From positions 122,900,501-122,964,500 of the forward strand of contig CM075669.1 in assembly GCA_037962975.1 (NCBI GenBank): a stretch of DNA of 64,000 bases. The letters are read 5' to 3'. Source of the DNA: Clitoria ternatea (taxonomy: Eukaryota; Streptophyta; Magnoliopsida; Fabales; Fabaceae). Of this stretch, positions 1 through 12,560 are shown in pieces. A program made the position numbers and the translations under genes. The stretch's first letter is position 1. Each line of letters begins with the position of its first letter. Below the pieces are notes generated by a model, which was given only the letters and a program-made list of their open reading frames with translations, was not told the DNA's origin and did not search any database.

Positions 1-141
1 TCCCCTGCCCATCATCATTTTCATATTTTAATGGCTTAAATCTACTTAGTTAAATGTAATTAACAGTTAATTTCTAGTTGAAATCAAGTCTTAGTGGTTT
101 ATTCTTTATTCAGCATTTAATTTTAAAACTGGGATGTTACA
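1..141 (-). repeat. 3' LTR of element 1 (partial, cut by the window edge)
   Basis: It matches 7563-7703 at 139 of 141 positions and ends in GATGTTACA, the inverted terminal motif of the family. Because the element is on the minus strand, this segment is the start of U3 of the 3' LTR. Confidence 0.95.
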
Positions 142-153
142 GTTCTCCCCTAC
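142..153 (-). other. Polypurine tract of element 1
   Basis: On the minus strand the sequence GTAGGGGAGAAC directly abuts the TGTAAC start of the 3' LTR. This is the expected position and composition of the plus-strand DNA primer. Element 3 has the cognate GAGGGGGAGAAT in the same place. Confidence 0.85.
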
Positions 154-192
154 TGAAAAGAATTTCGTCCCCGAAATTCAGTCGGTACTTAC

Positions 193-3100
193 CTAGGTAA
201 ACAATTCGGGGTACTGCTGTCGCATGGCATCTTCGCGTTCCCACGTGCAGGAGGTGGTCTTGCCTTGCTGCCACTCTACCTTAACCAGCCTTACGTTCTT
301 GTTTCTTAAGCGTTTTACTGATCGGTCCACGATTCCAACCGGTGTAGTCACAGTGGTTAGGTCTTCCTTGATCTCTACCTCGTCGTCAGGCATCGTGTGG
401 CTGGGGTCATGCAAATACTTCCTTAGTTGAGACACGTGAAATACGTTGTGCAATCGGGACAAGTGAGTTGGTAACGCAAGGCGGTATGCTACAGGGCCGA
501 TCCGTTCTAACACCTCGTAAGGTCCAATGTATCGAGGGCTTAACTTCCCACTTTTTAAGGCTCGTCCAACTCCTTTACTCGGAGAGGTTCTCAGAAACAC
601 TCGATCTCCGACTAAAAATTCCAATGGCTTGATGCGCTTGTCATGGTAGCTCTTCTTCCTGTCTTGTGATGCTTTCATCTTCTCCCTTATCACTCGGATC
701 TGTTCTGTGGTTTGCTTCACGATGTCTGGCCCCAATAGTAGACTTTCACCCGCTTCCGACCAGCAGAGTAGGGTTCGGCATCTACGCCCATATAATGCCT
801 CGTAAGGTGCCATGCCAATGCTGTGATGGTGGCTGTTGTTGTACGTGAACTCGATCAAGGGAAGGTACTGCTCCCAGTCCCCACCGTACTCTAACACACA
901 CGCTCTTAATAAGTCTTCTAGACTCTGAATTGTTCGCTCGGATTGTCCATCCGATTGGGGGTGGTAGGCAGAACTAAGCCAAAGCTTCGTCCCCAATTCT
1001 TGATGCATGCTGGTCTAAAATCTGGACGTAAACCTAGGGTCCCTATCTGATACGATGGAAGTAGGTATGCCATGCAGTCGGATAACTTCTTGAATGTAGA
1101 TTCGAGCCAACTTATGCAATGGGTACCTCATGTTTACAGGTAAGAAGTGTGCACTCTTCGTCAAACGATCTACAATGACCCAAATTGCATCATGGCCCGC
1201 TCGGTTTTTGGGTAATCCTATGATAAAATCCATCGCAATTGAGTCCCATTTCCACACGGGGATCTCTAGAGGCTGCATTGCACCGTACGGTTTTTGGTGC
1301 TCTACCTTCGATTTCTGACAAGTGATACACCGGGCCACATACTCCGCCACATCCTTCTTTAGTCCGGGCCACCAGAACTGTCTCCTCAAGTCGTGGTACA
1401 TTTTCGTGGTTCCTGGGTGAATGCTGAGTAGGCTTTTGTGGGCTTCATCAAGCACCATTCTTCTCAATCTTCCTTCACTTGGTATGTATATTCTGTTCCT
1501 CACCCGGAAGATCCCATCTGACCCCTCTGTCAAAGATAAATCCTTTCCTTTGGCTTGAATTTCTTTCATTTTAGCTAGATAAGAGTCCGCCTGTTGCTGT
1601 TCGTACACGGATTTTAAGAATTCATTGGCAATCCTCAACGTACCGATTGTCATCTTCTGAGAGGAAGGGGTGTCAACATGCAAGTTCATGTCTCTGAACC
1701 GCTCCAATAACTCAACTTCTTTTGCCATCATGGTTGCTATGTGGAGGGATTTCCGACTCAATGCGTCGGCCACGACATTTGCCTTACCTGGGTGGTATTT
1801 TAACTCGAAATCATAGTCTTTCAAAAACTCAATCCATCTTCTCTGCCTCATGTTCAGCTCCTTTTGGTCGAATAGGTATTTGAGGCTCTTGTGGTCGCTG
1901 TACACTTCAAATTTGGATCCGTACAAGTAATGCCTCCAGGTTTTCAATATAAAAACTACTGCTGCCAGCTCCAAGTCATGGGTCGGATAATGCCGCTCGT
2001 GGGGTCTCAATTACCGAGAGGCATATGCTATCACTCGATCTTTCTGCATGAGTACACACCCTAATCCGAGTCCGGACGCGTCACAATAGACCAAGAAGCT
2101 TTCTCGTAACTCAGGTAATGCCAACACCGGAGCAGTTGTCAACTTATTCTTCAGCTCTTGGAAGCTGTTCTCACACTCCGGACTCCACACGAAAGGAACG
2201 TTCTTCTGAGTCAATTTAGTCAGGGGTAATGCCAACTTAGAAAAACCTTCGATGAACCTCCTATAATAACCTGCCAAGCCCATAAAACTTCTTATTTCCG
2301 AGACCGATCTGGGCTTCTCCCATGCCATTACAGTAGCTACCTTCGCAGGATCCACCGAGACGCCTTGCTCGGAGATCACATGCCCGAGGAAGTGGATCTC
2401 ATCCATCCAGAATTCGCACTTTGAAAGCTTTGCAAACAATTGCTTCTCCTTCAACACTTGGAGTACCGCTCTGAGATGTCCTTCATGCTCCTCCGATGTC
2501 TTAGAATAAACTAGGATGTCATCGATGAAGACAACAACAAACCGATCTAAGAAGGAGTGGAATATGCTGTTCATGTAATTCATGAAAACAGCAGGGGCGT
2601 TTGTCACACCGAACGGCATCACTACATACTCGTAGTGACCATACCTAGTCCTAAAAGCAGTTTTAGGAATGTCCGAGTCCTTCACTCAGATTTGGTGATA
2701 TCCCGATCGTAAGTCGATTTTCGAGAAGACTGAGGCTCCACGTAGCTGGTCAATTAAATCATCGATTCTAGGCAGTGGGTATCGATTCTTGATTGTGAGC
2801 TTGTTAAGCTGTCGATAATCTATACAAAGTCTCATGCTGCCATCCTTCTTCTTAACAAGTAGCACAGGTGCGCCCCATGGTGACACGCTTGGTCTAATGA
2901 ACTGCTTCTCAAGTAACTCATCCACTTGTTTCTTCAACTCTGCCAATTCAGTTGAGGACATTCTGTAGGGTGCACTGGAGACCGGTTCGGCTCCAGGAAT
3001 CAAGTCTATAGAGAATTCAACTTCTCTATTGGGAGGCACACTCGGAACGTCTTCTGGGAACACTTCTGGGAATTCGCAGACAACCGGAATTTCGTTCACT

Positions 3101-4593
3101 AGGGTCTCGCTCTCTTCTTTGGTTAGACAAAGCATCATAAATAGTTGGGTTATACCTAGTGCCGTGCCATCTTCAGTGGGTTGTTTTGGGAAAACTATCT
3201 CTCGGTTTCTACAATCTACTAATACCTTATTGGCTGAAAGCCAATCTATTCCAAGCACAATATCAAGACCCTTTAAGGGCATGCAAATCAGATCGAAGGT
3301 GAAACTCCGATCATACAACTCAAATGCTATATTTTTGTATATTGACGATGTGAACACACTAGGACCAGTAGGGCTGGCCACTTCCAAAGTCCGGTTCATA
3401 GACACAGTTGGTAACTTCAACCGTTCCACGCACTCATCAGCTATAAAAGAATGGGTAGCTCCCGAATCGAAAACAACATTAAGCGTATTCATTCCAAGTG
3501 AGCACTTACATTGTACTAGATCGTTTGCTGGTGCAACATCCTCTGCATTGATGGTGTAGATCCTTCCTGTCGCTGTTGGGCCGGTGTTCCTCCCTCGCAT
3601 CCCGTCTCTTCTGGCCCCGTTGCCTCTGCCACCAGGACGTTGGTTATCATTCACTCTGGTTCTATCTTGAAATCCTCCTTGACGCACATTGGTGTTTGTC
3701 TGGTGGAGTTGGGGGCAGTCAGGACGAACGTGTCCCTTCTCTCCGCAGTGGTAGCATTTAACATTTGTATCATTGCAATCCTTAGCAAAGTGGTCACCGC
3801 CGCATTTAAAGCATCCGCCATATCTTGGTCGTCCCCTCATTTGTCTCCCTCGGTCATTATGGTTCTGATATCTGGTGAAGGGTTCATTCCTCCTCACGTT
3901 CCCTGGCCTCTTGAAACGTGATTGCTGAGGCCTCAGGTGCTTGTTAGCTCTGCTGCACTGGCCCGAATGGGCCCTGTCATCCTCTTCGAATATTCTACAT
4001 TTGTTCACTAATGCAGGGAAACTCCGGATTTCATGGTATCTGCAGGCCCTCTTGATATCCGATCTCAGTCCGTTCTCAAACTTAAGACACTTGGAGTTCT
4101 CCGTTCCTGGCTGCTGGAAGGGCGGATAGAACAGGCACAATTCCTCAAATCTGGTCGCGTATTCTTCCACAGTCATGGAGCCCTGTTTTAACTCCATAAA
4201 CTCCAGCTCTTTCTGACTCCTCACTGTGTCGGGAAAGTATTTGTCTAAGAAGCAGGCCTTGAAATCGTTCCACGTCAGTTGATTATCATCTTCAGGAAAT
4301 CGACTTCTGGCTATTTTCCACCAATTCTCCGCTTCATCTCGCAGCATATACACTGCGCACTCCACCTTCTGAGCTTCGGTACAGCGAAGACCCCTAAAAA
4401 TTCTCTCTAACTCCTGAGTCCATTTGAACGCCGCCTCAGGGTTCCGTCCTCCTAAGAATTCACTCGGCTTCCTTTTTAAGAAGCGGTCTAGCACATGGCC
4501 ATCCTCAGGTTGAGTCTGGCCTTGCCTCTCAAATACATCCGCAAAGCGTTGGAATGCTGTGGCTATAGCCTCCATACTTTGACGATGCGCCAT
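193..4593 (-). pseudogene. Gag-pol polyprotein of element 1, broken by three stop codons
   Basis: One continuous frame of 1,467 codons starts at ATG 4593. Residues 1-210 are the capsid part of Gag. Two CCHC zinc knuckles lie at about 261-273 and 280-293. The aspartic protease motif DSGATHSF is at 376-383. Reverse transcriptase starts near 540 and has the FIDD catalytic motif near 689-692. RNase H starts with YCDAS. Integrase follows with an HHCC finger, and the C-terminus (193-400) resembles the group II chromodomain of Tekay elements, thought to guide integration. Three in-frame stops interrupt it: 2686-2688 inside reverse transcriptase, one just before 2011 in RNase H, and 1015-1017 in integrase. 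Compared with element 3 at the same codons, all three fit a single transition (CGA to TGA, CAA to TAA, TGG to TAG). There is no frameshift. The first 635 codons (2686-4593) stay open, so a Gag-protease product could still be made. Confidence 0.95.
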
Positions 4594-4863
4594 TCCTTAT
4601 CCTGAAATTGACATTTAAGGATAAGTATACGGAGCCACTTACTACCGATCTAGTTATTAGTCCAACAATTAATAGCCTAGCACATTATGTCATTCACCTA
4701 GGTCATACACACAATCGGACCAGGGGAAAACAACCCCTTGTCCTCAAGTCAATCATCAATCAAGTTCAACTAGCATCAGAACAATTTCCAACCATTCAAT
4801 CAAAAATCACACACACCACCGCTTACACTTGGTAAGCATACTTTGGCCTTGGACTTTTCGGTC

Positions 4864-4876
4864 GGCTCTGATACCA
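4864..4876 (-). other. Primer binding site of element 1 (initiator Met tRNA)
   Basis: On the minus strand TGGTATCAGAGCC lies three bases inside the 5' LTR. It is complementary to the 3' end of plant initiator methionine tRNA, the usual minus-strand primer of plant Ty3/gypsy elements. Confidence 0.93.
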
Positions 4877-5039
4877 AAATGTAACACCTTATTATTTGCA
4901 ACTAATAATTCTGAAAATATGAGAAAATTTTTCACAAAAACAGTCACGTAACATCTGATATAGAAGGGAGCAGGCAAGGGGGAAACAAAGGGCATTCACG
5001 CGCATATAGCAACCTACAGAGAAGCTAAAACTGGGGCCG

Positions 5040-6220
5040 ACTCAATGGGTTTATCTTAACACACCCGCACCAAGGTGGATTACACAACACCGTTTGTTCG
5101 CTTAGACGGGGTCTAACACCGTCCAGGCGGAGTATGGTAATGCAGCAGCGGATAGAGGGAATCCCACAAAGGACAACTTTCCTTCAAGCAACACTGATCA
5201 CTCAATAGGAGGAAATAGATAAGGGGAAGGGAGGAGAGAGATATACATATACAGGAGTAATTTGTGAAGGAAAGAGGAAGTGATTACACCGCCGTCCAGT
5301 TCGGAAAGGCAAAACAACACCTGGACAGACTACGTCAGTCGTTCAATCACTCAGGCGATGCTCAATACCGCCCAGCGAGACGGAATAATGCAACAACGGA
5401 GAAAGAAGGTACATAGGCGGAATCTCGAGTTGATATCTACTTGCTTCAGCATAGTTCTACGCGTTTGGGCGAACTGTCCTAGTTACTTGGGCGAGGTATG
5501 ACACCGCCTAAACGAAATCTGCACAACGCCTCTTTAATCACAACTACAAGGTAATTTTTCTCAATCGGGTATGGATAAGGGTTCACCAGGTAACTCCTCA
5601 CACTTGCACTTCACTCAGAAAAACGGGAAGTTACAGGGTACATATGCGGTAGTAGTTGTGGAGAAAGGAGGAGTCTGAACCTATTCCGCCCAACTCAACT
5701 AATTATGATAATGCCTGGGCGGACTCAGCCACAACGCCCAAATCCGGGGTCAACATCGGGGTCTCAGTTATATTAGCATCACAACGGATAGGAAAGGATA
5801 ATGGGCGGCATCTCACTCTGATAATTACTCGCTCCAGCGCGAGTCCTCTCGCTTGGGCGAATTGCTCCCAAACTTCGGGCGGGGTACGACTCCGCCCAAC
5901 GTATCCGACATGAATTTTCCTAAGACAATTCTCGAATTCACTCAGACTTGGCTATAACCTGCTCAATCATACTGTCCCTGCGTTTCCATTAAAGCACAAT
6001 TATGAAACAAGGTAGCACATAGCATCACACACACCAAAACCATACATCCGTATATACATAAAAGTGTATGTTAGTATTTACAACACAAAATCGGACTTCT
6101 TCTTGTCCATAAAGTTTTATTCATCCCCAAAACATTAACATCCGGTATGAACCAGTCAGGGCTCAATCTAACAACGCCTTAATTAAACCTTCCAAATGCA
6201 TCAACACTCCGCCCAGCATT
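5040..6220 (-). repeat. Dispersed CCGCCCA/TGGGCGG motifs in the element 1 LTR
   Basis: The short motif CCGCC(C)A or its complement recurs irregularly at least ten times, for example near 5715, 5745, 5798, 5878 and 5897. Spacing is irregular, so this is not a simple tandem repeat. It occupies the same place in the LTR as the CCGAGTG motifs of element 3 and LTR K. Confidence 0.6.
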
Positions 6221-6518
6221 CCAGCTCTGCTTCTGTTCCTCCTCACGAGAGACATTCACTGAAAATGGCCACTGCAGGGGTGAGCTTTTACATGTAAAAT
6301 GATACTCACAGATTCGGTATCAGCGTCAGTACACGCTCCTGCTATCATTCAACCTTTCTCAAGTAACCAAGTTCATACAGTTCAAACAACAATTATGAAG
6401 CACATAATACGCAGAGTTTATTCCACATCAAAATATATATATTCATGCATTCAAAATCATACACATATACATACATAGATTTATACACCACCACAATCAG
6501 CCTTATTTCTATATGCAT

Positions 6519-6735
6519 GCCTGCGGATCCGACTCGGGTAAAGACTCTCAGTTACGGTCCCCTTTTCTTCTGGCCCCTCGTCCCTCAGCTCTTACCAGGT
6601 GGCACCGGCCTCCCCACGGCGTCTCGAGACTCTCTTCTCTAGCTCCAACGGCTACCACGAGCACTATTGGGATCTAGCCAAGGTTGGTAACTGAAAGTCA
6701 TTTCCCTTGGGGTTCCTGACCTCCTATGGGTCACC
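6519..6735 (-). repeat. GC-rich conserved LTR cassette, copy in element 1
   Basis: This stretch is far more similar to 38282-38500 (LTR K) and 21868-22080 (element 3, opposite strand) than the surrounding LTR sequence is. Shared landmarks in plus-strand order are CTGCGGATCCGACT, CAGTTAC, GGCACCGGCCTCCC, CGTCTCGAGACT, ACGGCTACCACG, GATCTAGCCAAGG and CCTGACCT. No open reading frame is conserved. It lies inside the proposed LTR intron. Confidence 0.7.
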
Positions 6736-7454
6736 CCACTCTCAGTCATGCAACTAACACATTCATTAATACACATCATCGCGCCACAAACACCTTTGCC
6801 GTAGTCATTAAGCAAGAACGGATTTCCCACACTACTCGTAATCAATCAGTCAATCACACCAGCGCATGTTACAATCGGTCATCAAACTAACAACATTGAA
6901 CAATCCAATTAAGAGCATGCACATACATATTTTTCATAGTGACAAGAAAATAGATTCATGCATATCATTCATCATTATCATCTACTAACAGGCTACACCA
7001 TCGCCACGAAGATCACTATCAGAATCTTAAATCATGCATCAGTTTTAATAATTATGAATACATGCACACATGCACAGCATCAGTTTTGATGATTATAAAT
7101 ACATGCACACACACACACCCACACTCAGCAGTACGTTTATCCGGTACCGTTCTTAGACCATGCATTCGACATGCAAGCGCCCCCTACCTTAGAAGAACCT
7201 CAGAAACCTTTCCGTTCTTGTCGTTGGGTCCGATGTCTTTCTCCTGGTTCGTTCGGTCTTCCTTGGCTTTGTCGTATCCTGCGCCTGATTCTGGGATGAA
7301 GTGTAGTCCGCTCTTCAGTACTGCAACCAAGGTCTCCAGGAGCGAAGAGTGAGAGAAGAGAAGAAAGATGGAGACGAAGAGAGAAAGTAGAGGATGAAGT
7401 GACGGAGGAGGGAGTCTGAAGAAGGAGTAAGTGTGTTCTTTACCAAGGGCTCAC

Positions 7455-7458
<4 letters not shown>

Positions 7459-7486
<28 letters not shown>
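7459..7486 (-). promoter_or_regulatory. TA-dinucleotide run, candidate TATA region of the element 1 promoter
   Basis: A perfect alternating TA tract sits directly upstream (minus strand) of a pyrimidine-rich leader, about 240 bases inside the LTR. Position and composition fit a TATA box, but a plain microsatellite cannot be excluded. Confidence 0.5.
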
Positions 7487-7491
<5 letters not shown>

Positions 7492-7703
7492 ACATGCGCA
7501 TAAATAAGAGAAGAGTGGGATGGGAGAGTGTGTGCTGCAGCAGCCACGTGCACTCCACCCCATCCCCTGCCCATCATCATTTTCATATTTTAGTGGCTTA
7601 AATCTACTTAGTTAAATGTAATTAACAGTTAATTTCTAGTTGAAATCAAGTCTTAGTGGTTTATTCTTCATTCAGCATTTAATTTTAAAACTGGGATGTT
7701 ACA

Positions 7704-10288
7704 AGAAGCATAGGCAACCACCTTTCGTTGCTGCATCAAAACACAACCTAAACCCATCTTAGAAGCATCACAATAAACCACAAGGTCTTCTTGTGGATTA
7801 GGCAAAGTTAAGACTGGAGCAGATGTAAGCTTCATTTTTAGTTCCTGGAAGCTTTGCTCACATTCTGGCGTCCAAGCAAAAGGTTGATTCTTCCGGGTCA
7901 GACGAGTCATTGGTAAGGCAATTCGAGAAAACCCCTCAATGAATCTCCGATAATAACCAGCTAACCCTAGGAAGCTTTGTATCTCAGTGACTGTAGTAGG
8001 TCTCTCCCAGTTTGTTACAGCTTTTATTTTAGAAGGATCCACAGACACTCCTTTGGTTGAGATTACATGGCCTAGGAACTTTACCTCTTTCAACCAGAAC
8101 TCACATTTAGACAACTTAGCATACAACTACTTCTCTTTCAGAATATGCAATACCACTCAAAGATGCTTTTCATGCTCCTCCCATGTCTTAGAATAAATCA
8201 GAATGTCATCAATGAAGATAATGACAAATTGATCCAAGTATGGATGAAACACTCGATTCATGTAATCCATGAATACAGATGGGGCATTGGTCACTCCGAA
8301 AGGCATCACAAGATACTCGTAATGACCATAGCGTGTTCTAAAGGCTGTCTTTGGAACATCCTCAGACTTAACAGGAATCTGATGATAACCCGATCGTAGA
8401 TCAATCTTGGAAAATACTGTAGCACCTCTCAATTGATCTATCAAATCATCAATTCTGGGCAACGAATATTTATTCTTCACCGTCAATTTATTCAACTGAC
8501 GATAATCCACACATAATCTCATGTTCCCATCTTTCTTCTTGACGAGCAATACCGGCGCTCCCCATGGTGACACACTGGGCCTAATGAAATGCTTCTCCAA
8601 CAACTCTTCAATTTGCTTTTTCAGTTCTACCAGTTCAATAGGTGACATACGATATGGAGCCTTAGACACTGGTTCTGCTCCTGGAATTAAGTCGATTGAG
8701 AATTCTATCTCACGTTCTGGAGGTAAACTTGAGACATTCTCTGGAAATACTTCAGGAATTCAGAGACAACTGGCATCTCAATTGCTTTAGATCCACCATC
8801 TCCTTTGGAAAGAGTAAACAAGGCAAACAATTGAATTTCACCTTTTAAGACAAAGATCTTGGGATTGTCAGAAATAGCATTTCCTTCTGATGGAAATATC
8901 ACGGTCTTGTTATGATAGTCCACCAAGACTCGATTCGTCGATAACCAGTTCATCCCTAGAATTACATCCAAATCCTTCAAAGGTAAACAAACAAGATCGA
9001 CAAGAAAGTTTCTACCTTCCATGAGTACAGAACAATCGTTACACACCTTAGTAGTCCTAAGTTGTGTACCGGTGGGAGTGGAAACAATCAGGTCATATAT
9101 CATAGACTTCACAGGTAATTGAAGACGTCTAACACACTCTTCAGAAATAAAAGAATGTGTAGCACCAGAATGAAACAACACAGATAAAATGGTACCATTG
9201 ATCTCACACTTACTTTGCATAAGGTCGTCTGCTTGGTCTGCCTCTGAACCACTGATGGCAAAGACTTTTCCCGTTGCTGGTTGTAATCTCTGGTCTGTTG
9301 ACTCCCTATTCTGTCTTGGAGGTTGAACAGCGTGCGTGTTTCTTCCACGACCTCCCTGATAATTAGAACCTCTTTGATTATTCAAAGTGTTATTGTTGTT
9401 GTTTTGACGGTTCTGTGAATAGTTTGGACTGATGTGACCTTTCTGATTACAACGAAAGCAAGTGACATCTCCTAGGTGTCTGTTGCAATCATGTATATGG
9501 TGATTACCTCCGTAATTATGACACCTTATATTCATATGATTGTTGCGTCTCCGAGAAGATGATGATAATCCTACCTTGAAATGATTTGGATAGAACGATC
9601 CTTTCCTTTTGAAGGCAACTGACTCAGGTCTCAGTTGTCTATTCGTCTTCTCTTGTGCCAATCTGGCTTGGTGGTTTTCTTCAAAAATTCGGCATTTATT
9701 GTTCAAGATGGGGAAACTCCGAATTTCTTGATAACCGATAGCCTCTTTGATTTCAAGATTCAACCCATTCTCGAACTTGACACACTTTGAGGCTTTAGCA
9801 CCAGCCTGTTGGAAAGGAGGGTAAAAGAGGGATAATTCTTCGAATTTTGCAGCATACTCACCAACAGACACTGAACCTTATTTCAGCTCCATAAATTCCA
9901 GCTCTTTTCGGCTTTTCACACTTGCTGGAAAATATTTCTCCAGAAAACAATCTCTGAAGTTGACCCAGTCCAAAGGTCTGTCAGTCTCAATCATACGAAT
10001 TATGGCATGAATCCACCTGTTTTCTGCTTCCTCAATCATCATGTGGGTGGCATACTCCACCTTTTCGAATTCTGTGCAGGGCAAGGCTCGGAAGATGCGT
10101 TACATTTCCTTAATCCATAGGTATGCTACCTCTGGATTATAGCTTCCTTTGAATTGTGATGGCTTCCTTTTTAAGAAGTGATCTAATCCGTAAAATCCTC
10201 CAGCACTTCTTGGTTGATTTTGCCTTTCTATGGCCTCAGCCAAGCGGTTGAAAACAGCTACCATAGCGTCGTTATTGTTTCTTCCCAT
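7704..10288 (-). pseudogene. Gag-pol of element 2, truncated and degenerate
   Basis: The frame starts at ATG 10288 with a Gag resembling that of element 1 and runs through protease and reverse transcriptase (FIDD intact) into RNase H, ending where element 1 was inserted. Damage is heavier than in element 1. In-frame stops lie near 10100, 9878, 8154 and 8127. A one-base loss near 8757 shifts the frame between protease and reverse transcriptase. Both Gag zinc knuckles have lost a cysteine (CHNY for the first, NY in place of the last cysteine of the second), as expected from TGT to TAT changes. The protease motif reads HSGATHSF, so the catalytic aspartate is replaced by histidine. Three of the four stops sit at positions where related elements have Gln or Arg (CAA, CAG, CGA). 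The element is non-functional and older than element 1, as the nesting requires. Confidence 0.93.
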
Positions 10289-10531
10289 CCTACATTCGTA
10301 GTTTGGTTTATACTAATTCTAAGGGAAAATATATATATATATATATCTTATATAATTACAAGATTATAACATAACCATAAGTAATTTACAATTTATCAGT
10401 CAAGCAACAATTCATATAACACATACTTAACATATTATCAAGCAAGTGACAAACAATTTAAAGAAACAATACTTGTAGCATATCAAGGAAACAATACATA
10501 TCATAGCAATTGGCCCTGAATTTTTGAAAAT

Positions 10532-10543
10532 GCTCTGATACCA
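10532..10543 (-). other. Primer binding site of element 2 (initiator Met tRNA)
   Basis: TGGTATCAGAGC on the minus strand is separated by four bases from the LTR edge at 10548. This fixes the orientation of the element and the inner boundary of its 5' LTR. Confidence 0.92.
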
Positions 10544-11063
10544 CCAATGTGACATCATAAAATTTTTCCCGAATAAATTTTTCACGTTTAAAGAGTCATT
10601 TTGAAATTCGTGATTTAAATTCTGAGGTCACGTAAAATTTGATAAATGTGGAATATTATCATGCATATTAGTCATGAACAATTAAAACATAAAACATTTA
10701 TATAGTGGAAACGATAGAAAAGATTACAGTACATAGTACATAATATTATTACAACCCATTAGAATTTAAATCAAACCAAAGTTTAAGCAATAAATCATAA
10801 AAGCTTCATTAATGGCATCACTCGTCATTCTGTGTAGCATGCACTGTAAAAATTAATGTAAGAGTGAGACAGAATATAGAATAAATATAAAATAAGTAAA
10901 ATTGCATAAACACAATCAACAAACCATAATGATATGATGAATATGCCAAACAAGTTCATTTATATTTAATAAATCTTTAACTTAGTCAAATGATGTCATG
11001 CTGGATCCATTTTGGTTTGGTGGGAATACTGCAGTAAAAAGTCTCATAGAGACATCAGAAGGA

Positions 11064-11426
11064 ATATGCATAACCATGAATCCCTACACCCTCATGGCTC
11101 CTGCGAAAATAAGTACACAAGTAGGAATTTGCATAACCATGAATTCCTACACCCTCATGGCTCCTGCGAAAATAAGTACACAAGTAGGAATTTGCATAAC
11201 CATGAATCCCTACACCCTTATGGCTCCTGTGAAAATAAGTTCACAAGTAGGAATTTGCATAACCATGAATCCCTACACCTTCATGGCTCCTGCAAAAATA
11301 AGTTCACAAGTAGGAATTTGCATAACCATGAATCCCTACACCTTCATGGCTCCTACGAAAATAAGTTCACAAGTAGGAATTTGCATAACCATGAATCCCT
11401 ACACCCTCATGGCTCCTGCGAAAATA
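11064..11426 (+). repeat. 63-bp minisatellite, about 5.8 copies, in the element 2 LTR
   Basis: Units of exactly 63 bases (21 codons) repeat with a few substitutions, so the frame is preserved and two forward frames stay open. The translated unit starts ICITMNPYTLMAP. Because a 63-base unit without stops keeps frames open automatically, the 145- and 150-codon ORFs here are not evidence of a gene. The array lies in the proposed intron of the LTR. Confidence 0.9.
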
Positions 11427-11899
11427 GGGCTTTAACTCATCATAGAGTAACCCCCACAGGGTAGACAATCATGGAACCCCTAAATTCCATGGTGCGTCCA
11501 AATGCTTATGATGCATGAATGCCTTTAATTCTCTTTATCGATTTAACATACCATGATATCAATATTTCCATAATCACTTGGAAAAACACAAGTCCTCAAA
11601 GGACACATCACATATAATACTTTTCAGAATCATGGATTTACTGTTTCAACAACATATCTCAAAAAAACCACAAGACATTCATGTATACATTAATTTAGTC
11701 ATTCATAATAATTCATGACAAAGATATACATACTGTATGTCATGTATAGAACACTAAATAACATCTATAATAATCAATAATCCCTCAATAATTCATAAAT
11801 AAATCATTACTCATATGAAAATATCATAAACATCCATAATAACCATTATAGGTAAGTTTCAGAATTTTACAACAGCAACATACGTTAGTAAGACGACCA

Positions 11900-12560
11900 T
11901 AACGTGGGCAAATCAAATCTTTTTTAAGTAATTCCATTTTCTGTAGTTCCATAATAAAATTATCTACGACTTTCATGAAGACCATAATTTCAAATTCCAA
12001 ACAGAAACATCACATAATCACAGTATACTAAACCATCTCAAAGAAAGTAACAAAACGTACATATGTTGGTATTTTCAACGTTTCTGGAGCTACAAAAATA
12101 ATTTTGGCATGGGACCAGTTCTAAAGTACTCATAACACAAATATCTAAAACTTCTATAAAGACACTGAACACTAATTTTCATCACAAAAGTCCCAGTTTT
12201 AAAAATACAATTTGTAATTTATGTCAGCAGATTTTCAGCATGAACATACTTCGGTATTTTACGCATAACTAGAGCTACATATATCCTTTTAACTTGAAAC
12301 TGCTTTCTATAGATCCATAACATAAATATCTATAACTTTTATGAAGACATCAAAGTCTAAATATGTATTTATAATTCCCAGAATATCAATTTATACACAA
12401 AATAGAAGATACATATTCCAGAACGTACATGCTATAGTATTTTGACTATAACTCATGCTATACATGTCCAAATCAGTCGGTTCAAGTCTCAAAATTTTCA
12501 TAACAAAAAGTTACAACTTTGATGAAGAAGTCAGAATCAAATTCACACGTTTTCAGCTTC
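11900..12560. repeat. Decayed repeats with a CTATAACTTTTATGAAGA-like core
   Basis: Four related segments near 11945, 12141, 12322 and 12503, about 180 bases apart, share a core like ATCTATAACTTTTATGAAGA followed by AAGTCTAA or similar. The same core recurs in LTR B (36500-36750, 39500-39720), LTR A (27480-28060), LTR F and LTR H (63000-63400). Confidence 0.6.

Larger units (their letters stand above)
1..7703 (-). mobile_element. Element 1: Ty3/gypsy Tekay-type LTR retrotransposon, nearly complete
   Basis: This is a minus-strand element read from the 5' LTR (4880-7703) through primer binding site, gag-pol and polypurine tract to the 3' LTR, of which only the last 141 bases are in the window. 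The overlapping part of the two LTRs differs at 2 of 141 positions, so insertion was fairly recent. It lies inside element 2: the RNase H reading frame of element 2 resumes directly at 7704. The target duplication cannot be verified because the left end is outside the window; the right candidate is AGAAG (7704-7708). The Tekay/Del assignment rests on gag-pol in one frame and a C-terminal chromodomain-like region. Confidence 0.95.
4880..7703 (-). repeat. 5' LTR of element 1 (2,824 bp)
   Basis: It is bounded by TGTAAC at 4880 and GTTACA at 7703. In sense orientation (right to left) it has a short U3 with a (TA)n TATA-like run at 7459-7486. A pyrimidine-rich leader (about 7440-7190) follows, ending in a splice-donor-like AAG|GTAGGG with the intron starting at 7187. 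A GC-rich cassette shared with element 3 and LTR K lies at about 6519-6735, and an acceptor-like TTTTCAG with its AG at 6259-6260. The section next to the primer binding site (about 5040-6220) holds many CCGCCCA/TGGGCGG motifs. Confidence 0.95.

Noticed and set aside
11044..11440. CRISPR-like regular repeat
   Set aside because: Contiguous 63-bp tandem units without unique spacers in a plant retrotransposon; not a CRISPR array.
10998..11464. Overlapping 145- and 150-codon ORFs
   Set aside because: Both arise from the stop-free 63-bp minisatellite.
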